DNA of 64,000 bases from Rhizobium sp. CCGE 510 (GTDB lineage Bacteria > Pseudomonadota > Alphaproteobacteria > Rhizobiales > Rhizobiaceae), in assembly GCF_000292525.1 (NCBI RefSeq), contig NZ_AEYF01000048.1, positions 329,476 to 393,475 of the forward strand, given 5' to 3'. Position numbers and translations under genes: made by a program. The notes under the pieces are model-generated. The model was given only the letters and a program-made list of their open reading frames with translations, did not search any database and was not told the origin of the DNA. Below, in pieces: positions 18,163-27,089 of the stretch; position 1 is the stretch's first letter; every line of letters starts with the position of its first letter.

Positions 18163-19116
18163 TTAGGAGTTCTGCGGCGGCTGTCGCCGCTTGTGAGCGT
18201 CCGACAGGCCGGCTCCACCATATGCCGCCAGCACAGCTCCTGCGAAATAGATCATCAGACCCATCATCGTGGCCGGCGCGTAAGCCACGCGACCTTCAAT
18301 GATTTGGAACAGGAAAACGAATAGTGGACCAAGCGCCGTAATCGCGGCCAGCGACAGGGTGGACATCAGCGAAATGGCCTTTTGCATCGCAAAAACTGGA
18401 AACGCCATGATCGCGAATCCGATCATGATGACAGCAAACAGCCCACTGAGATCGACCGGACCTTTCCCATCCAGGCCGAACCACGCGGCTGGGAGTGCCA
18501 TCATTACGTACAGCGGAAACCGCAGCCCATATTGAGCAGCCGGTGCGATACCGAGGCCGTTGAGCCGCTGGCTGTAGACCATCATCGCCGTGAGGCTAAC
18601 GGCAGACACACTGGTCAGCAGCAATCCGGCCATCGCGGCAGCCCAGCCGCCTCGCACGAAGCCTGATTGTCCGAGCATCGTGATCGTCGCCAGATAACCG
18701 ACGCCGATTACTATGGCGATCAAGCCGACCCCTTCGACCCGGTTGCGCAACGGTGACGCTTCCGGAACCCCGCAAGCGAAGGCAACTAGGACGCTAACAG
18801 CTATAAGCCCTGAAAACACTGTGAAGACCACAGCGGGTTCGATCATTTGAAGCGCGAAGAAATATGTGATCCAGACAAGGGCCGTCGAGAGGTTCAGACC
18901 GAGCACACTGGCTCCGTTGGCCCATGCCGTCTTCAGTTGATCCGGGGTCCGCATCTTTGCCCAGATCAATGTTCCGGTTGCCGTGGATCCAAAGACCGCT
19001 CCGCCGATCAAGAACGAGTCATAGTCCTGAAACACGCCGCCGAAAAACACAGCTTGTGCTGCTTCCAAGATTACAAAGGAGAAGGCCCAGATCAGCCCCA
19101 ACGTTGCACTGTTCAT
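18163..19116 (-). CDS. EamA/DMT-family inner-membrane exporter
   Basis: This 317-residue protein has about ten hydrophobic helices in two halves, as in the drug/metabolite transporter superfamily. The second half includes GFAIMAFPVFAMQKAISLMS and AAITALGPLFVFLFQIIEGR, the pattern of the EamA repeat. It would export a small metabolite, plausibly an amino acid, because the divergent neighbour is an Lrp/AsnC regulator and the pair shares a 98-base promoter gap. The substrate is otherwise not predictable. The frame is complete, with a charged C-terminal tail (KRRQPPQNS). Confidence 0.88.
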   Translation of the reverse strand: MNSATLGLIWAFSFVILEAAQAVFFGGVFQDYDSFLIGGAVFGSTATGTLIWAKMRTPDQLKTAWANGASVLGLNLSTALVWITYFFALQMIEPAVVFTVFSGLIAVSVLVAFACGVPEASPLRNRVEGVGLIAIVIGVGYLATITMLGQSGFVRGGWAAAMAGLLLTSVSAVSLTAMMVYSQRLNGLGIAPAAQYGLRFPLYVMMALPAAWFGLDGKGPVDLSGLFAVIMIGFAIMAFPVFAMQKAISLMSTLSLAAITALGPLFVFLFQIIEGRVAYAPATMMGLMIYFAGAVLAAYGGAGLSDAHKRRQPPQNS

Positions 19117-19214
19117 ACATCACGATCCCGGTTTGCTATTTTATATGGAGAAATTGGCGGATAAGGTGACCAAAATATTGTAGAAAATGGTGTTTTGGAC
19201 CACGAGGCACTCCA

Positions 19215-19685
19215 ATGGATGAACTGGATCTCCGGATCGTGGCTGCGCTTCAGGCAGATGGTGCGCTCACCAAGGCAGAGTTGGCCGAAGCGGTCGGCTC
19301 GACGCCTTCAACCTGCCTGCGTCGGGTCGCAGAGCTGCGACGAACGGGCGTCCTGAAAGCCTGCGTCTATCTCGCGGACCCGGTCAAGCTCGGGCGCAGC
19401 ATTCGGGCTGTCATCACTGTCATAACACGCAACCACACCAAGGATGTGCGGTCATCCTTCGCGTCGCGCATTTTAGAGGAGCCCGCAATCACCCAAGCAT
19501 TCGGTGTTACGGGTGATCTGGACGCGGTGCTAATTGGCCACTTCTGCGACATGGAGGAATATCAGGCGCTCTGCGACCGCCTCTTTGACAATGATCCAGA
19601 TGTGGTCCGCTACACAACGCTGTTTGCCGTAGAAACCTATAAGGAGACGACGAAGATCGCGCCTCAAGATGCTTCCCCCAAATGA
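19215..19685 (+). CDS. Lrp/AsnC-family transcriptional regulator
   Basis: This 156-residue regulator has an N-terminal winged helix-turn-helix (MDELDLRIVAALQADGALTK, ELAEAVGSTPSTCLRRVAEL) and a C-terminal RAM ligand-binding domain (AVITVITRNHTKDVRSSF, ITQAFGVTGDLDAVLIGHFC). Such proteins bind an amino acid and control its transport or breakdown. The divergent EamA gene is the likely target. The 98-base gap contains AT-rich DNA with AAATATTGTAGAAAATGGTG, where a binding site would be expected. ATG 19215 is the only start that keeps the full helix-turn-helix. Confidence 0.92.
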   Translation: MDELDLRIVAALQADGALTKAELAEAVGSTPSTCLRRVAELRRTGVLKACVYLADPVKLGRSIRAVITVITRNHTKDVRSSFASRILEEPAITQAFGVTGDLDAVLIGHFCDMEEYQALCDRLFDNDPDVVRYTTLFAVETYKETTKIAPQDASPK

Positions 19686-19813
19686 TGACGGCGAGCCGCC
19701 GTCGCAGAACAGGGAGTTTACAGACAGCCGCTATGTCATCTTTCGATGGCGCGATCCGGCAGAGGTGATACCGTCTCCTTAGTTGTCACCAGGAACAGTC
19801 AGACGAGAGCTAA

Positions 19814-20695
19814 TCACGCAGCCAGGGTCTCGCTCTGAGGCTGCTGCGCATGCATCCAGTCGGCTGCCTGCTGCGCTTTGCTTGCTGCGGTGAAGATGGC
19901 TTTGGGATCGTCCTTCAGGACTTTGAGCCACGAGGCGACATAGGCAGCATGATCGGGGCGCGGATGGTGAGCGATTCCAAGATCAGCCAGGACGAGCCCG
20001 CTCAGAATTTCTACGCAGCATTCTTCGGCGGCGTAGGCGGCTGACCCGAAACGCCCGGAAAGATCGCGATCGAGCCGGTGCTTTGAACCGCTCGCATGCC
20101 CGCACTCATGCAGCCACACGCCATAAAATGACGCGGCGTCACGGAATGACGCGAACGGCGGCATGGCGACAGTGTCGGCCGAAGGGCGGTAGTAGGCATC
20201 CGACCCTCCGAACACGGTCTTGACGCCCAGGTTCGCGATAAACGCTTCCGCATGGGCCAGACGGTCGGCCTCGGGCAGCGTCGAAGTCTCCGGGCGCTCG
20301 TAACCGTTCACCTGTGCAATGTTGAACACCGAAAACGCGCGGGCAAACATTCGCTGCTGGCCTTCACCGTCGCCATCGTCATCATTGGCATGTCGTGAAG
20401 CCTTGATCTCGGTCCATAGGACGACCGTCGTCGCACGCTCTCCTTCGCGTACTTGTGCTCCGACTTCCTGCCATTGCTTGTAAGTGCCCCAGAGCCCGTC
20501 GTCATATCCAGCGACGAAACCCGCGGCCCAGAGCGCCAAAATGTTGATGCCTCGGTATCGTTTGCTGGATGCGAGATTGGTCGGTCGGGCAATGCTGGTC
20601 CCGTTGTGGAACCATGGAGCACGCCATTCGCCGGCACCTCGCTCGATTGCCGCGATGATCTCCGCGGTGACGCGGGGCATAGGGGGTCGAACCAT
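19814..20695 (-). CDS. ardC: ArdC-family antirestriction protein with a rebuilt N-terminus
   Basis: This 293-residue protein has an ssDNA-binding N-terminal domain (RVTAEIIAAIERGAGEWRAP, ASSKRYRGINILALWAAGFV, WGTYKQWQEVGAQVREGE) and a zincin-like C-terminal domain with GVWLHECGHASGSKHRLDRD and AAEECCVEILSGLVLADLGI. ArdC-type proteins shield incoming plasmid DNA from restriction nucleases in the recipient. The normal first residues before RVTAEII are replaced by MVRPPMP, because a deletion has fused the gene to a DUF3991 fragment (20680-20853). The core is intact, so the protein may still work from the new GTG or ATG start, though its original ribosome-binding site is lost. Confidence 0.88.
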   Translation of the reverse strand: MVRPPMPRVTAEIIAAIERGAGEWRAPWFHNGTSIARPTNLASSKRYRGINILALWAAGFVAGYDDGLWGTYKQWQEVGAQVREGERATTVVLWTEIKASRHANDDDGDGEGQQRMFARAFSVFNIAQVNGYERPETSTLPEADRLAHAEAFIANLGVKTVFGGSDAYYRPSADTVAMPPFASFRDAASFYGVWLHECGHASGSKHRLDRDLSGRFGSAAYAAEECCVEILSGLVLADLGIAHHPRPDHAAYVASWLKVLKDDPKAIFTAASKAQQAADWMHAQQPQSETLAA

Positions 20696-20853
20696 CCGCG
20701 CCCTTCATGCGTGACTATGACAATCTCACTGCTGCGCCGAAACTTCACTGCCCGACGGGTGCTCTCCTTGGCGTCAACGGCAAAACCGGCCTCTTTCAGC
20801 ACCGCGGCGCAGGATACGGCGTCGCGAAGGCCCTCTATCTCTCTTCTTTTCAT
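20680..20853 (-). pseudogene. DUF3991/TOPRIM plasmid protein, N-terminal remnant
   Basis: The frame MKRREIEGLRDAVSCAAVLK, then EAGFAVDAKESTRRAVKFRR and EIVIVTHEGRGWFDPL matches the N-terminus of the large DUF3991-plus-TOPRIM proteins of conjugative plasmids. After WFDPL at 20680 homology ends and the frame runs into the ardC N-terminal region in another register. The rest of the protein, several hundred residues with the TOPRIM centre, is deleted. Confidence 0.72.
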
Positions 20854-20996
20854 TTTCCTTCCGATCACGAGTGATCGCCTCCTGCTCGTCAGCGTTATCT
20901 ATCAGCCGCTTCAGCGGCCGCGAAGAGCAAAGGCCGCAAAGGCGCGGCTGGCAACCTAGTGAATTATACAAAGTCGGCCGCGGCGAAGCCTCCCTT

Positions 20997-21027
20997 GCGG
21001 CCTGCCGCTCGCAAGCGGCACGGCCGC
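20997..21027. terminator. Long GC-rich hairpin
   Basis: TGCCGCT-CGCA-AGCGGCA (7-bp stem) is extended by GCGGCC/GGCCGC with a single bulged base, making a 13-bp stem. It begins 20 bases after the stop of the small minus-strand ORF ending at 21047 and could end its transcript. No U-run follows. Confidence 0.5.
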
Positions 21028-21046
21028 AGGCCATGTCGCCGCCCGC

Positions 21047-21160
21047 TCAATGCCAAGGCGTGTATTCATGGACGATCTCAAGATCGTCGTCGACGTCGAT
21101 TTCGTCGGACGGCAGGACGCCGTATTCGCCGACGACGGAAAAGATGGTGGCGGGGGCCAT
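21047..21160 (-). CDS. Very small acidic ORF
   Basis: ATG 21160 opens MAPATIFSVVGEYGVLPSDE, followed by IDVDDDLEIVHEYTPWH and a stop, 37 residues in all. G or C dominates at third positions. The frame stays open 15 more codons upstream (RRTFQLSPDL before the ATG), so it may be the tail of a longer truncated protein rather than a free gene. I know similar short acidic tails only loosely and assign no function. Confidence 0.45.
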   Translation of the reverse strand: MAPATIFSVVGEYGVLPSDEIDVDDDLEIVHEYTPWH

Positions 21161-21336
21161 CAGGTCGGGAGAGAGCTGGAAAGTGCGTCTTAGCGATCTC
21201 GATAGCTCCAGCTAACAAGCTCCCGAAAACAGATCGCGGGCACCCGGCGTGACATATCGGACGCTTTCAACTGGCGAAGAACCCAGCAACTTGGTATCTC
21301 ACCGCGTAGGCGGCAGGCCGAGCAGGGAAGTTGGTA

Positions 21337-21636
21337 ATGGATTCACGCAGGGACATAGCCGAGCGGGTCATCGCGCGTTGGAATGCACGGGGAATTCGGC
21401 TCGATGAAGACCCGGGTTTCATGGAACTGGTCGCTCTTTGGACGGCAGGGAGGATTGCGTCCGATGAAATGCGCCGCCGATATTCTGCGCTTCAGCGCGA
21501 GCGGTCGCTGTCCAGGTCAAATCCACTTGGTGTGAATCGCTGCGACGAAGGGGCGGATGTCGATCATCGGTCGATTGCGATTCCAGACGATGGACCGGAT
21601 GACCGGGGAGGTCTCGGACTGCCGCCGCAAGGATAA
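21337..21636 (+). CDS. Small hypothetical protein
   Basis: ATG 21337 (MDSRRDIAERVIARWNARGI) begins about 60 residues that look like a real two- or three-helix protein: DEDPGFMELVALWTAGRIAS, then DEMRRRYSALQRERSLSR. The last third (GVNRCDEGADVDHRSIAIPD) looks less protein-like and may be a frameshifted tail. AGGGAAGTTGGTA precedes the start. No family recognised. Confidence 0.5.
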   Translation: MDSRRDIAERVIARWNARGIRLDEDPGFMELVALWTAGRIASDEMRRRYSALQRERSLSRSNPLGVNRCDEGADVDHRSIAIPDDGPDDRGGLGLPPQG

Positions 21637-21836
21637 CTTTCACGAAGGGGTCAAGGAAGAGAAGCTCCTTCGCCGAGTTGCTTCGCGCGGGAATGCCGAG
21701 AATAAAATCGAACACCGGTTCCGGATTTCCTGGAATCGCGACCTAAAACAGGCGGCGTTCCCGCGGCTCCTTCCACCGTGCGCTCGAATCCGAATTTTCA
21801 AAGCCTCAAGCAGCGCGCCGAAAGATCGCCATCACT

Positions 21837-22034
21837 TCAAGCTGTCTTTTCGATCATACGAATGGCCGCCTCAATCGAGTCTGCGCCGAGCAGCACCAAA
21901 GCATCCTGCAGGCATCGCTCGATATCGACGACGGTTCGGTCCTCGATCCGCGCGATCTCTTCCAACGTTCTGCTCTGTTTCAGCCATCGGAGGGAGGCCA
22001 ACTGGAGGGGGCAAAGCTTCGACGTATCCATCAT
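21837..22034 (-). CDS. Small LuxR-type helix-turn-helix protein
   Basis: From ATG 22034 the 65-residue product reads CPLQLASLRWLKQSRTLEEI, then ARIEDRTVVDIERCLQDALV and LLGADSIEAAIRMIEKTA. This is the order of a GerE/LuxR DNA-binding domain (four helices, recognition helix near TVVDIERCLQDA) with no sensor domain. A further in-frame ATG lies at 22085-22088, but the domain starts after 22034. It lies just downstream of the first MFS gene, on the same strand with 50 bases between, so it may be cotranscribed and act as its regulator. Such single-domain HTH genes are frequent in rhizobial accessory DNA. Confidence 0.65.
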   Translation of the reverse strand: MMDTSKLCPLQLASLRWLKQSRTLEEIARIEDRTVVDIERCLQDALVLLGADSIEAAIRMIEKTA

Positions 22035-22084
22035 CGAACGATCCTCTCTTGCTGGATGAGTTGCCTCGGAGTCGCATAGCGTGC

Positions 22085-23721
22085 TCATTTCTGGGAAACG
22101 TACGGCACGGGCGTGGACTTGCGCGCAGCCGTCGGGCGCTCCACCAGAACGATTGTTCGCGGGAGGTCGGATGCCACGCTCAGCGACTTGAGCTCATCGC
22201 CCAGGCGCTTGTCCGCTTCGTTGAGGCGGTGATGAAGGCGATGGTAATCCGTCCAGGTTGGCGTCCGAAAGGTCTCGAGCCATCGCGAAGGCTGCTGAAC
22301 GTCGCGCGTGAGGGTCCAATGGCGTGCGCCGGCTCGGCTTTGAACATGCCGCCGTCTGCGCATGATCTCCAGAAAGACAGCGGCGTTCTCTTCCGCCACA
22401 GCGTATTCCGTCGTCACCAGAATTGGGCCGCTTCTCGGCTTCAGATCGAGTGCAGGTACTGGCGCATCGAAGGCGCCGGAGGCTTCGAGTTCAGACTCCA
22501 AGCGGTTGCTGATCGGCAGCTTGAGCCCAAGTGCGGCGACCAGCAACGAGGCGGCAGCAGAACATGCCAAGGATAGGGAGAGGGAATGGTTTTCGGCGAT
22601 AATTCCCCAGAGCCAACTGCCAGCGGCGATCCCCCCATAAGTAAAAGCGCTGTAGATGGAAATCGTGCGGCCCACCACCCAGCGCGGGCTTGCCAACTGC
22701 ACGTTGACGCCGAACCCCGACCATCCGGTTACCCAGCCGGCGCCGCCGAAGGCGAGGCAGACTGTTGCGATGATCAGGGAAGACGTCAGCGCAAGTGAGA
22801 TCGCACATACCGCGCACGCGACACATGCCAGAACAATCAGCAGTTCCTGCGTGACCGCGCGCCTGAGTGGTGGGTTCACGAGCCCCGCGATCAGCGCGCC
22901 GGCGCCGAAGCCACCCATGAGAATACCGTAGTCGATTGGGCCGCCCTTCAAGAGGTCTCTTGCGACGAGCGGCAGGAGCGCCAGCATCGAGGTTCCGGTC
23001 AGCCCAAACAGCGTACCGCGGACAATAGCTGCCTTGATTTCCGAGGATATCGCCGTGAACCGCAGTCCATCATAGATCGCCGTCATGAGCGCTTCGCGAG
23101 GGAGGGGCGACGCTTTCACGGTCCACTTGTTTCGCCACAGAGCGGTGAGGGGCGCGACGAAGCCAAGCGTGGTGAGCGCGAAAGTGACGAGCGGCCCAAA
23201 AATCGCGACGATGATGCCGCCAAGCGCGGGACCGACGCTACGGACCGTGTTGAATCCGACATTGAGAAGGGTGACGGCCGACGGCAGATGGCGGCGCTCC
23301 AGCATGTCGCCAAGCGAAGCGCCTACGCGGGATCGCTGAGTGCGATACCGCAGCCGTCAAGGAAACTGAAAGCCAGGATCATCCATGGATCGGTGATGCC
23401 GAAAGCCATCAGGATCATCAGCATCGCCGAGGCCGCCATCATCAGGCTTCGGCCGACGATCATGACCATGCGCCGGCTGTAGTTGTCGGCAATCGCGCCA
23501 ACGAAAATCGCAAGAAAAAAGGCAGGCAGGGTAGACGAGGCCTGGACGAGGGCGACCATCACATCCGAAGTGGAAACGGTGGCCATCAGCCAGCTGAGGG
23601 CCACCGTCTGCATCAGCCAACCCAGGCTGGAGAGCTGAGACGCGAAGAAAATCGAACGGAACGTCGAATTCTTCAGTGGCGCCAGTAGGCCTACGGATGC
23701 TGTCCCTTCATTTGATGGCAT
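22085..23721 (-). pseudogene. MFS_3-type exporter, first copy, frameshifted
   Basis: The gene starts at ATG 23721 (MPSNEGTASVGLLAPLKNST) and follows its neighbour at 24097-25746 throughout. The first 130 codons cover four helices and end ALSDPA-stop at 23323. The rest resumes in another frame at LGDMLERRHLPSAVTLLNVG. In the intact copy the joint reads NDPAWHASVGDILD. Adding one base after GCGTAGGC restores it, so one deletion broke the gene. The C-terminal soluble domain (HWTLTRDVQQPSRWLETFRT) is the monooxygenase-like tail typical of this transporter family. If repaired it would be a 12-helix proton-driven exporter of unknown substrate. Confidence 0.8.
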
Positions 23722-23884
23722 GTCATTCGGTCTCTTTCGGACGGGGCACTTCTGCCGTCTTTGCGGGGCGGCGGCGATGAGGGAGGGCAGTGGGAACTGG
23801 GTTGGCCTTACTTCCTCTCTCCGGCCTTGAGCCTGTGAGCAGAGGGTCGCAAGTTCCGCTTCGGCGGGCTGCGGCAAGACCACA

Positions 23885-23937
23885 ATCAAAAACAGAGGAA
23901 AAAGCGGCTGTCGTCGACCAGGGATCGACGACAGCCG
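23885..23937 (-). terminator. Intrinsic terminator of the second MFS gene
   Basis: CGGCTGTCGTCGA and TCGACGACAGCCG form a perfect 13-bp stem (23905-23937) around a 7-base loop. On the minus strand CTTTTTCCTCTGTTTTTG follows. It lies 160 bases after the stop of the intact exporter gene. Confidence 0.75.
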
Positions 23938-24096
23938 AGTGAACCTGGATGGCAGGGGTTGATGCCACTCCCAGGCCAGGAGCCGTGTCGGACTTGCGGC
24001 TATTCTCCGCAGTCCTAGTGATCGTGAGGTTTTGTTTTTGGTCGGCGCCGCCTTTTAACCGTTGCTGCTCGACGGATGGTCTCATCACTCATCACC

Positions 24097-25746
24097 TCAC
24101 GGACGCAAAACGCGCGGGACTGGATGGCTCCGGGTTCGTCGCGCGTCCGTTGTACGTTCAATAACGAGCTCAGTTTCCGCAGGCTTTTCACTCAAATGCA
24201 AAGCGGCGAGAAGCTGGGAGACGTCCTGATCCGATAGAGAGAGGCGATGATGCAGACGCCGGAAACTCATCCAGGCCGGCGTGCGAAGCGTTTCCGTCCA
24301 ATGGGAGGGCTTTCGAAGATTTCGCTGGAGCGTCCAGTCGCGCGTGCCTGCGCGAGCTAAGGCGTATCTGCGAGTGCGCATGTGATCGAAGAAGCTGTCC
24401 AGGTCGCTTTCGTCTATGGAATACTCTGTCCTCGCTGCAATCGGACCGCTTTGCGGCTTCAGATCAAGCGCCACCGATGGAGCCGGAAAAACCGAGCTCT
24501 GCTGGTCTCCCTCCGCCCCCAGATGCACCTGCAAGACGAACCCTGACGCAGCAACAAGAAGCAGGGCGGCCGCGGCCAGCTCGAGAGAAGAAGCGAGCGA
24601 ATATGACTGGGCAACATTGCCCCAGATCCAGCTGCCGGCTGCCATGCCGCCGGATAGGAATGCATAATAGATCGAGAGCGTGCGGCCGACGACCCAGCGC
24701 GGACTTGCCAATTGCACCCAGACGTCAAAGCCGGTCCAGGTGATGACCCAGCCGGCGCCGCCGATAGCAAGCGCAAGTGTTGCTAAAGGCACAGAGGAGG
24801 TGAAGGCAAGTGAGATGCAACACACCGCGCAAGCGATGGAAGCAATTGCCATCAGCCATTCCTGAGGAATAACTTTCCTTAAGAGCCGGTTGTTCAATCC
24901 GGCCACGCAGGCGCCCGTTCCGAAACCTGCGAAAAGAACGCCGTAGGCGATGGGGTCGCCGGCCAAACGATCGCGGGCGACGAGCGGCAGAAGTGCGAGG
25001 ATAGCAATAGCGGCAAGGCCGAAGAGGGTTGCGCGCATGATTGTCGCCCGGATATCGGAGGAAAGCGCCGTGAACCGGATGCCGTCTCGGATTGCTGTCG
25101 AGATACACTCCGCAGGCAGAGGAGACGGGCGCGCGTGCCACTTGTTACGCAATACCGCGGCGAGAGGCGCCAGGTTGCTGCATGCGGAGAAGAGAAAGGC
25201 GGCCAATGGTCCGAGAAAGGCGAGAATAACCCCGCCCAGCGCCGACCCAACGCTGCGCGTTATGTTATATCCAATAGACATAAGCGTCACCGCGGCCGGG
25301 ATATCCCGCTTGTCGAGGATATCCCCCACGGAGGCGTGCCAGGCGGGGTCATTAAGCGCAAATCCGCAGCCTGCCATAAATCCCAGCGCTAGAATGAGCC
25401 AGGGACTGAGGAAGCCGAAGGCGGCGGCAACTGCCAGTGCGACAGACGCTAGCGCGATCAATGACAGTCCTATGATCATCACCGATCGGCGGCTATGAGT
25501 ATCGGCGATGGCTCCGGCGACGATGGAGAGTATGAATGCCGGAAGCGTTGTCGACGCCTGTACGAGCGCGACCATCAGATCGGAAGCGGTGATCGTCACC
25601 ATCTGCCAACCAATCGCGACGGTCTGCACAAGCCATCCCAGATTTGCGACTTGCGCTGAACTCCAAATCGAACAGAATGCCGCATTGCGCAGTGGAGCAG
25701 GGGTGGTTGCCCCGGTCATGGAAACGTCTTCGATCTGCATCTGCAT
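24097..25746 (-). CDS. MFS_3-type exporter, intact second copy
   Basis: This 549-residue protein has a 12-helix MFS core. NTHSRRSVMII-like text after helix 2 (DTHSRRSVMIIGLSLI) is the loop 2-3 signature, and NDPAWHASVGDILDKRDIPA is the mid-loop typical of PF05977. It ends in a soluble tail (SVALDLKPQSGPIAARTEYS, RDWTLQRNLRKPSHWTETLR) resembling antibiotic-biosynthesis monooxygenase folds. Relatives export siderophores or other secondary metabolites. Start options are ATG 25746 and ATG 25719 (MTGATTPAPLRNAAFCSIWS), the latter matching the start of the paralogue better. It and the broken copy arose by duplication. They are diverged enough that this is not recent. Confidence 0.88.
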   Translation of the reverse strand: MQMQIEDVSMTGATTPAPLRNAAFCSIWSSAQVANLGWLVQTVAIGWQMVTITASDLMVALVQASTTLPAFILSIVAGAIADTHSRRSVMIIGLSLIALASVALAVAAAFGFLSPWLILALGFMAGCGFALNDPAWHASVGDILDKRDIPAAVTLMSIGYNITRSVGSALGGVILAFLGPLAAFLFSACSNLAPLAAVLRNKWHARPSPLPAECISTAIRDGIRFTALSSDIRATIMRATLFGLAAIAILALLPLVARDRLAGDPIAYGVLFAGFGTGACVAGLNNRLLRKVIPQEWLMAIASIACAVCCISLAFTSSVPLATLALAIGGAGWVITWTGFDVWVQLASPRWVVGRTLSIYYAFLSGGMAAGSWIWGNVAQSYSLASSLELAAAALLLVAASGFVLQVHLGAEGDQQSSVFPAPSVALDLKPQSGPIAARTEYSIDESDLDSFFDHMRTRRYALARAGTRDWTLQRNLRKPSHWTETLRTPAWMSFRRLHHRLSLSDQDVSQLLAALHLSEKPAETELVIERTTDARRTRSHPVPRVLRP

Positions 25747-26435
25747 TTAGGTTACTCTGACGCTTCCCATCATCTCGCTGACGAAGGAGCTTATCCGGAA
25801 CCACGATACGATTTCCGGCGTTATTCAGCTGCTTGGCGCAGGAACACTGCGTCGAGCAGAAGGGACACCAGGCACGTAGCGCCGGTGTGAAGGCGGGCCG
25901 CCTGATATTCACCCTCGCGAATCTTTGAACCGGCTGCCGAAATTTGTCCCTTCAGAGTTCACGCACGGCACTGCCGGTTCGGCCAACTGCCAAAGGCTTT
26001 CCCAGACCTCATGCGCCTCCCATACTAGCCCGGATTGAAGAGGTTTGGCCCCAGACGGAATCGTCCGAGTCCACAGATGCCCCTGTTGCGAGGCGCAACG
26101 GCCCGGCGTGGCAGCCGAGGCTCGCTAGTCCGACGCGCACGGGATGCGGCTGCCGACCCGGAAGCGAGCACAATCCGTAACAGAGGTGAGTTACGGGGCG
26201 GCGAACTTCGCAGCAGCCATAACCTATCAAACAGTACCCCGGAATCGCTAAGGATCTCACGGGAGGCTCCCCGCCAGGTCCGAAACATCGGCCCGGATAC
26301 CTAGAAATGAGCAGCGAAAACCTTAATTCAGTTCGATGGCTTAAAAATCAGGCCAAACATATTGCGGCTGGCACTTCGTCGCCTTAAAGGTTTTTGCAGT
26401 GGCGATCTTCTATGAAAGCGTGAAGGGTTTTGTTC
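25747..26435. other. No gene seen
   Basis: About 690 bases between the exporter start and the cold-shock gene. It must hold the promoters of both. Frames are open on both strands at high GC, but none has a start, ribosome-binding site and protein pattern together. The last 100 bases are AT-rich and include the long 5' leader usual for cold-shock mRNAs. Confidence 0.5.
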
Positions 26436-26639
26436 ATGGCCACCGGCACAGTTAAGTTTTTCAATGGAGACAAGGGTTTTGGCTTCATTACGCCCGACAA
26501 TGGAGGCGCTGACGTGTTTGTGCATGTGTCTGCTTTGCAGGGTGCCAGCAATCTGAGCGAAGGACAAACAGTGAGCTACGATGTCGGTCAGGATCGCAAG
26601 ACTGGTAAATCGAAGGCGGAAAACGTACGCGTTCTCTGA
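26436..26639 (+). CDS. Cold-shock protein, CspA family
   Basis: ATG 26436 gives 67 residues that cover one cold-shock domain: TGTVKFFNGDKGFGFITPDN, then GADVFVHVSALQ, with RNP1 (KGFGFI) and RNP2 (VFVHV) both intact. These OB-fold proteins bind single-stranded RNA and act as RNA chaperones. The length is standard. An upstream in-frame TTG (26430) is less likely. The AT-rich leader may be the structured 5' UTR typical of the family. Its presence on accessory DNA is common in rhizobia. Confidence 0.95.
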   Translation: MATGTVKFFNGDKGFGFITPDNGGADVFVHVSALQGASNLSEGQTVSYDVGQDRKTGKSKAENVRVL

Positions 26640-26861
26640 TTTGCGATCGTCTAGTTTGTCCATCGGCCGAAGCGCGAGGCCCACGGGTGTGAGCGCTCCG
26701 ATGAACTCGCTGTCCGGCACAAGATCCGTTTTTGACAGAACCTGAAGGACCGTGCTTTCGGGACCGGATTTCGATGCGGACGATCTCCTTGATCAGGAGA
26801 TACCGGCGTGCGAGGGCAGGACGAGCAGTCAGTTTGAAGTGATACATTTGCATCATCCTTA

Positions 26862-27080
26862 CTAAACGTTCAGCTTCGTGTTGTCGGGATCGAAGAAGTT
26901 CCGATTGCACACGCGGCCGCGCATAAACTCGCCGCGAAGACCGTTCCAGATCTGAACTTCTTCCCCATGCCGCTCGGATCCGCGGCGAACCAGTGCCAAC
27001 CCGATCGTCGAACGGGTGTGGGCCGAGTAGCTCGAGATTAGATACCTCTGGTTGTTTTCGAGCGCAGGGTCCGCAGCCTT
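26862..27080 (-). pseudogene. Glycine-cleavage T-protein-like protein, C-terminal remnant
   Basis: The minus-strand frame ends with LENNQRYLISSYSAHTRSTI, then GLALVRRGSERHGEEVQIWN and RNFFDPDNTKLNV. This is the C-terminal barrel of the GcvT family, whose usual text is close to TSPAYSPNLKKTIALAWV-like wording with an FxDPxNxRL end. GcvT relatives move one-carbon units to tetrahydrofolate from glycine, sarcosine or related methylated donors. Only about 70 codons remain, and upstream the frame runs antisense to the GntR pseudogene. It is part of a decayed one-carbon cluster together with purU. Confidence 0.7.
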
Positions 27081-27089
27081 CTCAAGAAT

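Noticed and set aside
12734..22034. A new defence island around ArdC, WGR and DUF736
   Set aside because: These are known plasmid-maintenance families, and several are truncated. Nothing here forms a coherent defence operon with nuclease and sensor parts.
26640..26861. Minus-strand small protein beginning MMQMYHFKLTARPALARR
   Set aside because: The start is plausible, but the frame beyond about 35 codons looks random and there is no ribosome-binding site.
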